Shown here: piece after piece, positions 17,519 to 26,023 of the stretch
Position numbering within the stretch: the stretch's first letter is position 1
Layout of the letters: each line of letters starts with the position of its first letter
NCBI RefSeq assembly: GCF_014642275.1
Contig: NZ_BMIM01000002.1
Coordinates: forward strand, 1-64,000
Source of the DNA: Flavobacterium lutivivi
GTDB lineage: Bacteria; Bacteroidota; Bacteroidia; Flavobacteriales; Flavobacteriaceae
Length of the DNA stretch: 64,000 nucleotides
Reading direction: 5' to 3'
Program-made: the position numbers and the translations under genes
Notes under the pieces: model-generated
Told to the model about the DNA's origin: nothing
The model's input: only the letters and a program-made list of their open reading frames with translations
Databases searched by the model: none

Positions 17519-19321
17519 ATGACCAATCCATCTTTAGAACTTCAAATACAAACTTTGCCAGACAATCCTGGTGTCTATCAGTATTATGATAAAGAGGATA
17601 AAATTTTATATGTAGGAAAAGCCAAAAATCTCAAAAAAAGGGTTTCTTCCTATTTCAATAAAGTGCACGATAATGGAAAGACAAATGTACTGGTTCGCAA
17701 AATTGTAACCATAAAACACATTGTCGTTTCATCAGAACAAGATGCGCTTTTGTTGGAAAATAATTTGATTAAAAAACTTCAACCGCGATACAATGTTTTG
17801 TTGCGAGATGACAAAACTTATCCGTGGATTTGCATCAAAAAAGAACCATTTCCAAGAATATTTCCCACACGTAGAATGATAAAAGATGGTTCAGAATATT
17901 TTGGACCTTATACCAATTTCAAAACGGTAAATACGATTTTGGATTTAATTAAAGAACTGTATCCGTTGCGAACTTGTAATTTCGATTTAAGTCCTGCAAA
18001 CATTGATAAAGGTAAATTTAAAGTGTGTTTGGAATTTCATATTGGCAACTGCAAAGGCGGATGCGAAGGTTATGAATCTGCTGAGCATTATCAAATTCAA
18101 GTCAACGCTATTCGTGAGATATTGAAAGGAAATTTCAAAGAAAGTTTGAAGGATTTTAAATCAAAAATGCAAGAATTTGCAGCCAATATGCAATTTGAAG
18201 AAGCGCAACAAATCAAAGAGAAAATTGAAGTTCTCGAAAATTATCAATCGCGCTCCACGGTTTTAAATCCGAAGATTTCCAACATCGATGTGTTTTCCAT
18301 TATTTCTGATGAAACTATGGCTTATGTCAACTTTTTACAAATCGCACACGGAGCTATTATTCGTTCGCACACCTTAGAATTAAAGAAAAAATTAGACGAA
18401 ACCGACGAAGAACTTTTGGAATTGGCAGTTGTCGAACTTCGCGAGCGTTTTCATTTGACATCCAAAGAAATTGTGTTGCCTTTTCCTTTGAATTTAGGAG
18501 AAAATGTAAAAGTTACCGTTCCGCAACTCGGTGACAAAAAGCAAATCTTAGAATTATCCGAACGAAACGCCAAATATTATCGATTAGATCAATTAAAACA
18601 AATTCAAATAGTCGATCCAGAACGTCATACGAATAGAATTATGGCGCAAATGCAAAAAGATTTACGACTTTCTGTAGAACCGCGTCATATTGAATGTTTT
18701 GATAATTCGAACATTCAAGGAACTAATCCTGTTTCGGCATGTGTGGTCTTTAAAGATGGAAAACCATCCAAAAAAGACTACCGCCATTTCAACATCAAAA
18801 CGGTGGAAGGTCCAAACGATTTTGCCTCCATGGAAGAAGTGGTGTACCGTCGTTACAAACGCTTATTGGATGAAAACCAACCATTACCACAATTAATCAT
18901 CATCGACGGAGGAAAAGGACAACTTTCATCAGCCTTAAAAAGCATTGACGATTTGGGTTTACGCGGAAAAATTGCCATCATCGGCATTGCAAAACGATTG
19001 GAAGAACTTTTCTATCCTGGCGATTCCGTTCCGTTATATCTCGACAAAAAATCGGAAACACTAAAAGTTATTCAGCATTTACGAAACGAAGCACACCGAT
19101 TTGGAATAACTTTTCACCGTGACAAACGAAGTAAATCAGCCCTAAATTCGTCTATTGAAACTATTCCGGGAATTGGAGAAAAAACAATGTTGACACTAAT
19201 AAAGCACTTCAAAAGTGTTAAAAGATTAAAATTAGCATCAGAAAAAGAAATTTCAGACGTTGTCGGTGCATCAAAAGCGAAAAAAATTTCCGAATTTTAC
19301 GGAGAAAGTAAATCTTCCTGA
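17519..19321 (+). CDS. uvrC: Excinuclease ABC subunit UvrC
   Basis: Makes the dual incisions in nucleotide excision repair. 600 residues in the expected order: GIY-YIG nuclease (NPGVYQYYDKEDKILYVGKA, about 16-35), a Cys-containing linker, UvrBC motif (ANMQFEEAQQIKEKIEVLE, about 222-240), the RNase H-like second nuclease (IECFDNSNIQG, IIIDGGKGQL) and C-terminal helix-hairpin-helix (ETIPGIGEKTMLTLIKHF). The start is preceded by a good promoter. The patatin gene follows after 6 bases, so the two are probably co-transcribed although functionally unrelated. Confidence 0.97.
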   Translation: MTNPSLELQIQTLPDNPGVYQYYDKEDKILYVGKAKNLKKRVSSYFNKVHDNGKTNVLVRKIVTIKHIVVSSEQDALLLENNLIKKLQPRYNVLLRDDKTYPWICIKKEPFPRIFPTRRMIKDGSEYFGPYTNFKTVNTILDLIKELYPLRTCNFDLSPANIDKGKFKVCLEFHIGNCKGGCEGYESAEHYQIQVNAIREILKGNFKESLKDFKSKMQEFAANMQFEEAQQIKEKIEVLENYQSRSTVLNPKISNIDVFSIISDETMAYVNFLQIAHGAIIRSHTLELKKKLDETDEELLELAVVELRERFHLTSKEIVLPFPLNLGENVKVTVPQLGDKKQILELSERNAKYYRLDQLKQIQIVDPERHTNRIMAQMQKDLRLSVEPRHIECFDNSNIQGTNPVSACVVFKDGKPSKKDYRHFNIKTVEGPNDFASMEEVVYRRYKRLLDENQPLPQLIIIDGGKGQLSSALKSIDDLGLRGKIAIIGIAKRLEELFYPGDSVPLYLDKKSETLKVIQHLRNEAHRFGITFHRDKRSKSALNSSIETIPGIGEKTMLTLIKHFKSVKRLKLASEKEISDVVGASKAKKISEFYGESKSS

Positions 19322-19327
19322 TGTAAT

Positions 19328-21538
19328 ATGAAAAAAATATTTTGGCTGTTTCTAATTTTCTTTTTTCTGCAAAATCTATTTGCTCAAGAAACAGTTACCA
19401 AAAAACCAAAAATTGGTTTAGTCCTTTCTGGTGGTGGAGCAAAAGGATTAGCTCATATTGGCGTATTAAAAGTCTTAGAACAAGCAGGTGTAAAGGTGGA
19501 TTATATCGGTGGGACAAGTATGGGTTCTATCATTGGTGGTTTATATGCTAGTGGTTACAATGCTCGTCAGTTGGATTCAATATTTAATGCTACAAATTTT
19601 GACGAGTTACTACAAGACTACATTCCTCGTTCATCAAAAAGTTTTTACGAAAAAAGGAACGACGAGATTTATGCATTAACGTTACCATTTCAAAATTTCA
19701 AAATAGGTTTCCCACTTGCTTATTCAAAAGGAATGTATAATTACAATCTTTTTGCAAAGCTCACTTTTCCAGTAAGAGATATCACTGATTTTAGCAAACT
19801 TCCCATTCCCTTTATCTGTATGGCAACCGATATTGAAAAAGGCAAACCTGTTGTTCTAAACAAAGGTTACTTGCCTCAAGCAATGTTGGCAAGTTCAGCA
19901 ATTCCTTCATTATTTGCTCCTGTAGAAATTGATGGAAAGCTTTTGATAGATGGTGGAGTTACAGATAATTATCCTGTGGAAGAAGTCAGAAAAATGGGTG
20001 CCGACATCATTATAGGCGTTGATGTTCAAGACAATCTAAAAGATAGAAACAACCTTAAAAATGCTTCCAAAATATTAATTCAAGTTTCTAATGTTGAAAT
20101 GATAAACAAAATGGAAGCTAAAAGAAAACTAACAGACATCTACATAAAACCAGATATAACTAATTTTTCTGTTATATCCTTCGAAGAAGGTAAAAAGATA
20201 GTAAGAAATGGTGAAGAAGCAGCTTTCTTGGTTTTTGAACAGTTAAAAAAAATCGGTGATACAACCCGTGTTTTTAAACCAGTGATTAAACCAAACAGTA
20301 ATGACTCAATATTTATTGGAAAAATTGATGTAACCAAATTGGATAATAATACACGAGCATTTGTTCTTGGAAAACTTCATTTTAAACCAAAATCAAAAAT
20401 ATCTTTTTCAGATTTGCGCAAAGGAATAGACAATCTAAATGCAACTCAAAACTTTAGTTCAATCAATTATATCATTGAAAAAAAATCTGATGGAGATGCT
20501 TTGAAAATTAATCTAACAGAAAATCAAATAAAGACTTTTTTAAAATTTGGTTTGCATTATGATGGTTTATACAAAAGTGCATTATTGTTTAACATTACTC
20601 ACAAAAAATCGCTTTTTAAAAATGATGTTGCTTCCTTTGATTTAGCTCTTGGTGACAACATTAGATACAATTTTGATTATTATATAGATAACGGATTTTA
20701 TCTGAGTTTTGGATTAAAAGCTAGATTTAATACTTTTTCTAGAGACATTACTAATGATTTCAATAATGGTCAAACATTTCAGCAATTTGGAATAAATTCA
20801 TTTAATATCAACTATTCTGACTTCAGTAATCAAGCGTACGTTCAAACTGTTTTTATTCAAAAATTTCTAATTGGCGGAGGAATAGAGTTTAAGCACCTCA
20901 AAATAAAATCAAAAACATTGGATACAGAAAATCAAATTTTTGACAACAGTGATTATTTGGGTGTTTTTGGCTATTTTAAATATGATTCATTCAATAACAA
21001 ATATTTTCCAAAAAAAGGATGGTATTTTGATGGTCATGCTACTTCTTATCTTTATTCATCCGATTATAGCAATACATTCAAGAGATATTCAATTATTAAA
21101 GGAGATGTTGGTTTTGTCAAAACTTTCTATAAAAAATTTACCCTCAAAATTAATTCAGAAACTGGTTTTTCTGTAGGTCCAAAAAGTTCTCCATATCTTG
21201 ATTTCATTCTTGGAGGATATGGTTATATGACTATAAATAATTTCAAACATTTTTATGGTTATGACTTTGTAAGCCTTGCTGCTGATAGTTATATAAAATC
21301 TTGTTTAACAGTAGATTATGAATTTATTAAAAAGAATCATCTGAATTTTTCGGCTAATTATGCCAACGTTGAAAATAAACTATATTCAACGGGTAACTGG
21401 TTAAAAAAACCAACATATAACGGATATGCTTTAGGCTATGGAATGGAAACAGTTATTGGACCTATCGAAGTTAAATATTCTTGGTCACCAGAATTAAGCA
21501 AAGGATATACTTGGTTCAATGTTGGATTTTGGTTCTGA
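19328..21538 (+). CDS. Patatin-like phospholipase with C-terminal outer-membrane barrel
   Basis: A 736-residue fusion. A signal peptide (MKKIFWLFLIFFFLQNLFAQ) precedes a patatin domain with oxyanion loop GGGAKGLAHIGVL (35-47), nucleophile GTSMG (Ser64) and catalytic Asp in DGGVTDNYP (about 208). A POTRA-like linker follows (about 325-400). The last 330 residues or so form a BamA/Omp85-type barrel ending in aromatic strands (KGYTWFNVGFWF). The layout is that of type Vd autotransporter-like patatins (PlpD-like). It probably exposes or releases a lipase at the cell surface; substrates are unknown. Six bases downstream of uvrC. Confidence 0.88.
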   Translation: MKKIFWLFLIFFFLQNLFAQETVTKKPKIGLVLSGGGAKGLAHIGVLKVLEQAGVKVDYIGGTSMGSIIGGLYASGYNARQLDSIFNATNFDELLQDYIPRSSKSFYEKRNDEIYALTLPFQNFKIGFPLAYSKGMYNYNLFAKLTFPVRDITDFSKLPIPFICMATDIEKGKPVVLNKGYLPQAMLASSAIPSLFAPVEIDGKLLIDGGVTDNYPVEEVRKMGADIIIGVDVQDNLKDRNNLKNASKILIQVSNVEMINKMEAKRKLTDIYIKPDITNFSVISFEEGKKIVRNGEEAAFLVFEQLKKIGDTTRVFKPVIKPNSNDSIFIGKIDVTKLDNNTRAFVLGKLHFKPKSKISFSDLRKGIDNLNATQNFSSINYIIEKKSDGDALKINLTENQIKTFLKFGLHYDGLYKSALLFNITHKKSLFKNDVASFDLALGDNIRYNFDYYIDNGFYLSFGLKARFNTFSRDITNDFNNGQTFQQFGINSFNINYSDFSNQAYVQTVFIQKFLIGGGIEFKHLKIKSKTLDTENQIFDNSDYLGVFGYFKYDSFNNKYFPKKGWYFDGHATSYLYSSDYSNTFKRYSIIKGDVGFVKTFYKKFTLKINSETGFSVGPKSSPYLDFILGGYGYMTINNFKHFYGYDFVSLAADSYIKSCLTVDYEFIKKNHLNFSANYANVENKLYSTGNWLKKPTYNGYALGYGMETVIGPIEVKYSWSPELSKGYTWFNVGFWF

Positions 21539-21574
21539 TAAAATGATACCTATTCATTTATTAAAATAAAAAGT

Positions 21575-21582
21575 TATATTTG
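21575..21582 (+). promoter_or_regulatory. -7 promoter box for the amino-acid permease
   Basis: TATATTTG matches TAnnTTTG, 31 bases before the permease ATG. Confidence 0.5.
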
Positions 21583-21613
21583 AAACCTATTAAAAACCAA
21601 AAAACTAAAATTT

Positions 21614-23083
21614 ATGTCTATTTGGAGTAAAAAATCAATCACTCAACTTCTAGCTGAAGCCGATGACTCTGAAAAAGGGTTAAAAAGAACATTAACAGCT
21701 TGGTCGCTTGTTGCTTTAGGAATTGGCGCTATCATTGGAGCAGGACTTTTTGTTAGAACTGCAACAGCTGCTGCGCAAAATGCAGGGCCATCAGTAACGA
21801 TTGGGTTTATAGTCGCGGCGATTGGTTGCGCTTTAGCTGGATTGTGTTATGCCGAATTATCTTCTTCAATTCCGATTTCTGGAAGTGCATACACCTACAC
21901 ATATGCTACAATGGGAGAATTATTAGCTTGGATTATAGGTTGGGATTTAATATTAGAATATGCAGTAGGTGCTGCTACTGTTGGTATTGCTTGGAGTGAA
22001 TATTTAAATAATCTTCTGGTCAATGTCTTGCATACAAGTCCAATACCTTATGAGTGGAGTCACTCTCCTTTTCAGACATCAGCAGATGGTGTTACGGGAA
22101 TAATAAATTTACCAGCTCTTTTTATTGTAGCCGTTATTAGCCTTTTATTAATAAAAGGAACTAAAGAGTCCGCTTTTGTTAACGGTATAATTGTTATAAC
22201 AAAAGTCGCAATTGTTGTAATGATTATTGTTTTTGGATGGCATTTTATAAATCCAGCAAATCATGATGTGTATATACCACCTACATCAACCTACACTGAC
22301 GATTCAGGAGTAACTCATAATTTTGGTGGTTTGATGGGAATACTTGGTGCAGCAGGAACTGTTTTCTTCGCATTTATTGGTTTCGATGCTGTATCAACAG
22401 CTGCACAAGAAACAAAAAATCCAAAAAGAGATATGCCAATAGGTATTTTGGGTTCTCTGGCAATTTGTACAATCTTATATATATTATTTGCTCATGTTTT
22501 AACTGGTGTTGCAACTGTAGATGATTTTAGAACTGGGGGAAAAGAAGCATCTGTAGCTTTTGCTATAAATAAGTACATGGTCGGTTATAAATGGCTGGCT
22601 GATTTTGTTACAGTTGCTATATTAGCTGGTTTTTCATCCGTTATTCTTGTAATGCTTCTAGGTCAATCAAGAGTTTTCTATTCTATGGGTAAAGATGGTT
22701 TATTACCTAATATGTTTAGTGATTTACACCCAAAATTTAAAACACCTTATAAAGCAAATCTTATCATTCTTGTAATAGTTGGTTTGTTTGCCGCATTCAT
22801 ACCTGGTGATGTTGTTGGTGACATGACCAGCATAGGCACATTGTTTGCTTTTATTTTGGTTTGTATTTCAGTAATAGTACTCAGAAAAAAAGAACCTGAT
22901 ATGCCTAGACAATTTAAAACACCTCTTGTTCCTATTGTTCCAATTTTGGGTGTTTTAGTTTGTTTATCTATGATTTATGGTTTGGGTTGGACTAATTGGG
23001 CAAGACTAATTGGATGGTTGGCTCTGGGACTGATAATTTATTTCGGGTATAGTAAGAAAAACAGTAAACTGAACAACTCGTAG
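21614..23083 (+). CDS. APC-family amino-acid permease (cationic-transporter-like)
   Basis: 489 residues with about 12-14 hydrophobic segments. The N-terminal helix carries the APC substrate motif GIGAIIGAGLFV, followed by CYAELSSSIPISGSAYTYTYATMGE, typical of the CAT-like (SLC7) subgroup. Another conserved piece is FFAFIGFDAVSTAAQETKNP. It moves amino acids across the inner membrane, probably with protons; the substrate cannot be read from sequence. It sits directly before the tyrosine-degradation genes, so uptake of aromatic or other amino acids for catabolism is a reasonable inference. Own promoter and terminator. Confidence 0.9.
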   Translation: MSIWSKKSITQLLAEADDSEKGLKRTLTAWSLVALGIGAIIGAGLFVRTATAAAQNAGPSVTIGFIVAAIGCALAGLCYAELSSSIPISGSAYTYTYATMGELLAWIIGWDLILEYAVGAATVGIAWSEYLNNLLVNVLHTSPIPYEWSHSPFQTSADGVTGIINLPALFIVAVISLLLIKGTKESAFVNGIIVITKVAIVVMIIVFGWHFINPANHDVYIPPTSTYTDDSGVTHNFGGLMGILGAAGTVFFAFIGFDAVSTAAQETKNPKRDMPIGILGSLAICTILYILFAHVLTGVATVDDFRTGGKEASVAFAINKYMVGYKWLADFVTVAILAGFSSVILVMLLGQSRVFYSMGKDGLLPNMFSDLHPKFKTPYKANLIILVIVGLFAAFIPGDVVGDMTSIGTLFAFILVCISVIVLRKKEPDMPRQFKTPLVPIVPILGVLVCLSMIYGLGWTNWARLIGWLALGLIIYFGYSKKNSKLNNS

Positions 23084-23104
23084 GATATCAATAATTTTTT
23101 ATAA

Positions 23105-23150
23105 AAAGGCATTAATTATTAAATAAATATAGTTAATGCCTTTATTTTTT
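23105..23150 (+). terminator. Terminator after the permease
   Basis: AAAGGCATTAA (23105-23115) pairs with TTAATGCCTTT (23133-23143) across a 17-base loop, followed by ATTTTTTT. It separates the permease from hmgA. Confidence 0.65.
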
Positions 23151-23170
23151 TATTAAATCTAAAAATTTCC

Positions 23171-23178
23171 GATATTTG
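23171..23178 (+). promoter_or_regulatory. Possible -7 box upstream of hmgA
   Basis: GATATTTG is one mismatch from TAnnTTTG and is the best candidate before hmgA. If used, transcription would begin near 23182, giving hmgA a leader of about 160 bases that contains the short ORF at 23185 and the inverted repeat at 23272-23305. Confidence 0.3.
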
Positions 23179-23184
23179 TGTGAT

Positions 23185-23250
23185 ATGAAGCCTTATTGGA
23201 CAGAATTACTTATCCTCCTAAAATTCCTCATTAAGAGAAATCCTGAATGA
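23185..23250 (+). other. 21-codon upstream ORF or decayed gene remnant before hmgA
   Basis: ATG to TGA, beginning MKPYWTELLILLKFLIKR. It starts only a few bases after the expected transcription start, so it could be a leaderless leader peptide. Reading on past the TGA in the same frame gives 17 more codons (VELVCQLVNKTILNYCY) before the next stop, so a decayed small regulator gene is the alternative. I cannot decide between these or exclude chance. Confidence 0.25.
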
Positions 23251-23271
23251 GTAGAGCTAGTGTGCCAGTTA

Positions 23272-23305
23272 GTCAATAAGACAATTCTTAACTATTGTTA
23301 TTGAC
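23272..23305 (+). promoter_or_regulatory. Candidate operator: imperfect inverted repeat upstream of hmgA
   Basis: GTCAATAA-GA-CAAT (23272-23285) is mirrored by ATTGTTATTGAC (23294-23305). The match is exact over 12 bases except for a two-base insertion in the left arm. It lies 36 bases before the hmgA ATG. A second, outer pair (AGACAATT 23279-23286, AATTGTCT 23315-23322) overlaps it. This is consistent with a dimeric repressor site or an RNA stem in the leader. Confidence 0.35.
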
Positions 23306-23340
23306 ACATTTACAAATTGTCTAATCAACACATTAACGAA

Positions 23341-24498
23341 ATGCCTATATATCACAAATTAGGAAAAATTCCACATAAACGTCATATTCAATTTAGAAAA
23401 GAAAATGGCGATTTGTACTATGAGCAACTTTTTGGTACGATTGGTTTCGACGGAATGTCAACAAATATGTATCACGAATATAGACCAACAATGGTTAAAG
23501 AAATCAAAGGTCAATATTCTGTAGCTCCAAAAATTGCAAAAGCAAACAATATTCAATCCTACAGATTGAGAGGTTTTAATATTGCTCCACAAGATGATTT
23601 TCTTGAAAGCCGAAAAATCGTTTTAACCAATTCAGATTGTCATATTGTTCTTGCGGCACCAAGAAAATCTACAACCGATTATTTTTATAAAAATACTGAT
23701 TCTGATGAAGTAATTTTCATTCACAAAGGAACAGGAAAGCTAAGAACGATGCTTGGAAATCTTGATTTCAAATATGGAGATTACTTGGTAATTCCCCGTG
23801 GAATGATATACAAAATCGATTTTGATACCGAAGATAATCGCCTTTTTATTGTAGAATCGCATCGTCCAGTTTACACACCAAAGCAATATAGAAATTGGTT
23901 CGGGCAATTATTAGAACATTCACCATTTTGTGAACGTGATATTCGTCGTCCAGTAGAGTTAGAAACCTATTGCGAAAAAGGAGAATTCTTAATCAAAATC
24001 AAAAAGAAAGATGAAATTTTTGATATGATTTATGCATCACATCCTTTTGATGTGGTTGGTTATGATGGATACAATTATCCTTATGCCTTTTCTATTCACG
24101 ATTTTGAGCCTATAACTGGTAGAATTCATCTTCCGCCACCAATTCATCAAACATTTGAGACAGATGCTTTTGTGATATGCTCTTTCGTTCCAAGACTTTA
24201 CGACTATCATCCACAATCTATTCCTGCACCATATAACCACAGTAATATTGATGCTGATGAGGTTTTGTATTATGTTGATGGTGATTTTATGAGTAGAAAC
24301 GATATTGAAGCAGGGCATATTTCATTGCATCCAGCAGGAATTCCTCATGGTCCACATCCTGGAGCAGCAGAGAGAAGTATTGGTAAAAAAGAAACCCTTG
24401 AATTAGCAGTAATGGTAGATACTTTCAAACCTTTAATGGTTACGGAAGAAGCTATGAAAATTGCTGATGATAAGTACTTTCAATCTTGGTTGGAGTAA
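23341..24498 (+). CDS. hmgA: Homogentisate 1,2-dioxygenase
   Basis: Opens the homogentisate ring to maleylacetoacetate in tyrosine/phenylalanine breakdown. About 385 residues in a cupin-type fold. N-terminal barrel shows EVIFIHKGTGKLRTMLG and YGDYLVIPRGMIYKI. C-terminal barrel has the conserved PPPIHQTFETDAFVICSFVPR and HPAGIPHGPHPGA that carry iron-ligand and active-site His/Glu. The frame extends upstream to a TTG at 23317, but the protein naturally begins MPIYHKLGKIPHKRH at the ATG 23341. hppD follows 52 bases later, so substrate production and use are encoded together. Confidence 0.94.
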   Translation: MPIYHKLGKIPHKRHIQFRKENGDLYYEQLFGTIGFDGMSTNMYHEYRPTMVKEIKGQYSVAPKIAKANNIQSYRLRGFNIAPQDDFLESRKIVLTNSDCHIVLAAPRKSTTDYFYKNTDSDEVIFIHKGTGKLRTMLGNLDFKYGDYLVIPRGMIYKIDFDTEDNRLFIVESHRPVYTPKQYRNWFGQLLEHSPFCERDIRRPVELETYCEKGEFLIKIKKKDEIFDMIYASHPFDVVGYDGYNYPYAFSIHDFEPITGRIHLPPPIHQTFETDAFVICSFVPRLYDYHPQSIPAPYNHSNIDADEVLYYVDGDFMSRNDIEAGHISLHPAGIPHGPHPGAAERSIGKKETLELAVMVDTFKPLMVTEEAMKIADDKYFQSWLE

Positions 24499-24516
24499 AA
24501 AATTAAACACAACTCT

Positions 24517-24531
24517 TGGGAAATATTCCCA
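24517..24531 (+). promoter_or_regulatory. Small intercistronic hairpin between hmgA and hppD
   Basis: TGGGAA-ATA-TTCCCA, a six-base stem with a three-base loop, 18 bases after the hmgA stop and 19 before the hppD ATG. It is not followed by a strict T run, so it is more likely a processing or stabilising element than a terminator. Confidence 0.35.
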
Positions 24532-24550
24532 TTTAAAAAATATTTAAAAA

Positions 24551-25711
24551 ATGGCAAAAGAAGTAAAATCTGTTGAATACGGACTAGAAAAAATATTTGA
24601 AGGAGCACAAGATTTCCTTCCTCTTTTAGGAACAGATTATGTTGAGTTTTATGTAGGAAACGCAAAACAATCTGCACATTATTACAAAACTGCTTTTGGT
24701 TTTCAATCGCATGCATACAAAGGCTTAGAAACAGGTTCAAGAGATTCTGTTTCTTACGTTTTGAAACAAGACAAAATCAGATTAGTGCTAACTACACCAT
24801 TAAAAAGTAGTTCACCAATTAATGAGCACATAGTAAAACACGGCGATGGTGTAAAAGTAATTGCACTTTGGGTTGAAGATGCTCGTTCAGCTTGGGAAGA
24901 AACCACAAAACGTGGTGCCAAATCTTATATGGAACCAACCGTTGAAAAAGATGAACATGGCGAAGTAGTTCGTTCAGGAATTTATACTTATGGCGAAACT
25001 GTTCACATGTTTGTAGAGAGAAAAAATTATAATGGAACATTTTTACCTGGATTTGTTGAATGGAAATCAGACTATAATCCTGAACCACTTGGTTTAAAAT
25101 ATATAGATCACATGGTAGGAAATGTTGGTTGGGGTGAAATGAATAAATGGGTAAAATGGTATGAAGACGTTATGGGATTTGAAAATTTCCTTTCATTTGA
25201 TGATACTCAAATCCATACTGAATATTCGGCTTTAATGTCTAAAGTAATGTCAAACGGAAATGGAAGAATTAAATTCCCAATCAACGAACCTGCAGAAGGC
25301 AAGAAAAAATCACAAATTGAAGAATATTTAGATTTTTATGAAGGCTCTGGTTGTCAACACATTGCTGTTGCTACAGACGATATCATAAAAACAGTTGCAG
25401 GATTAAAAGCTCGTGGAGTAGAGTTTCTTCCACCACCACCACAAGCATATTATGATGAAATTCCAAATCGACTTGGAGCTCACAGAGATATGATGAAAGA
25501 AGATATAAAAGAGCTTCAAAAACTTTCAATTCTTGTTGATGCGGATGAAGAAGGATATTTGTTACAGATATTTACAAAACCTGTAGAAGACAGACCAACA
25601 TTATTCTTTGAAATCATTCAAAGAATGGGTGCAAAAGGTTTTGGAGCCGGAAATTTTAAAGCACTTTTTGAAAGTATTGAAAGAGAACAAGCTTTGAGAG
25701 GTACGTTATAA
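24551..25711 (+). CDS. hppD: 4-hydroxyphenylpyruvate dioxygenase
   Basis: Converts 4-hydroxyphenylpyruvate to homogentisate, the substrate of the upstream HmgA. The 386 residues form two vicinal-oxygen-chelate repeats. The iron ligands are visible as His in YIDHMVGNV, His in CQHIAVATDDI and Glu in LFFEIIQRMG near the C-terminus. GYLLQIFTKPVEDRP is a family signature. Length is normal. It is probably transcribed with hmgA across the 52-base gap. Confidence 0.96.
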   Translation: MAKEVKSVEYGLEKIFEGAQDFLPLLGTDYVEFYVGNAKQSAHYYKTAFGFQSHAYKGLETGSRDSVSYVLKQDKIRLVLTTPLKSSSPINEHIVKHGDGVKVIALWVEDARSAWEETTKRGAKSYMEPTVEKDEHGEVVRSGIYTYGETVHMFVERKNYNGTFLPGFVEWKSDYNPEPLGLKYIDHMVGNVGWGEMNKWVKWYEDVMGFENFLSFDDTQIHTEYSALMSKVMSNGNGRIKFPINEPAEGKKKSQIEEYLDFYEGSGCQHIAVATDDIIKTVAGLKARGVEFLPPPPQAYYDEIPNRLGAHRDMMKEDIKELQKLSILVDADEEGYLLQIFTKPVEDRPTLFFEIIQRMGAKGFGAGNFKALFESIEREQALRGTL

Positions 25712-25843
25712 ACCTTTAAAAACATTACAACCAAAACGCAAATTTGTTAAATAATATTTAATTTTTATCTTCAAAAAAGACGTGTTGTTATTAATTTTGT
25801 GTTAAATTCAATATTTTGCTTGGAATTCCACAAAAAAACAACT

Positions 25844-25851
25844 TATCTTTG
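25844..25851 (+). promoter_or_regulatory. -7 promoter box for the candidate leader/sRNA
   Basis: TATCTTTG matches TAnnTTTG. A TTG at 25820-25822 lies 21 bases upstream as a possible -33 element. The expected transcript start is near 25855. Confidence 0.5.
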
Positions 25852-25854
25852 TAC

Positions 25855-25968
25855 CATCAAAAAGGAAGGAGTGGTTTCCTTCAATTTTTGGATAAATTTT
25901 TCATAATTTATAGTTTTTTGGTTGGTTAATAGCATAAAAACTCGGTCATAATTTGACCGAGTTTTTTT
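25855..25968 (+). ncRNA. Candidate structured small RNA or attenuator leader, about 114 nt
   Basis: Between the -7 box at 25844 and the terminator at 25936-25966, three stem-loops can be drawn: AAGGAA/TTCCTT (25862-25867, 25876-25881), ATAAATT/AATTTAT (25892-25898, 25905-25911) and the terminator. Inside lies a short ORF (25871-25906) GTG…TAA reading MVSFNFWINFS, with AAGGA just upstream. It lies between tyrosine-degradation genes and a tryptophan-dioxygenase-family operon. It may be an independent sRNA or an attenuator leader; the sequence alone does not decide. Confidence 0.45.
25936..25968 (+). terminator. Strong terminator ending the candidate leader/sRNA
   Basis: AAAAACTCGGTCA (25936-25948) pairs perfectly with TGACCGAGTTTTT (25954-25966) across a five-base loop, with further T residues after it. 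It is 225 bases after the hppD stop codon. Confidence 0.85.
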
Positions 25969-25975
25969 GTTTTCC

Positions 25976-25983
25976 TATTTTTG
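25976..25983 (+). promoter_or_regulatory. -7 promoter box for DUF3108-dioxygenase operon
   Basis: TATTTTTG matches TAnnTTTG immediately after the terminator, 40 bases before the DUF3108 ATG. It allows the operon to be expressed independently of the upstream RNA. Confidence 0.45.
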
Positions 25984-26023
25984 GAACAATAATTGCATCC
26001 TTGATAGGAAAAGTTAAATCATT

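Larger units (their letters stand above)
25712..26023 (+). other. Intergenic region, 312 bases, with promoters, structured RNA and terminator
   Basis: Holds two -7 boxes (TAATTTTG near 25790, TATCTTTG at 25844), a structured transcribed segment ending in a strong terminator (25936-25966), and a further -7 box (25976) for the DUF3108 gene. No protein longer than 11 codons is supported. Confidence 0.7.
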
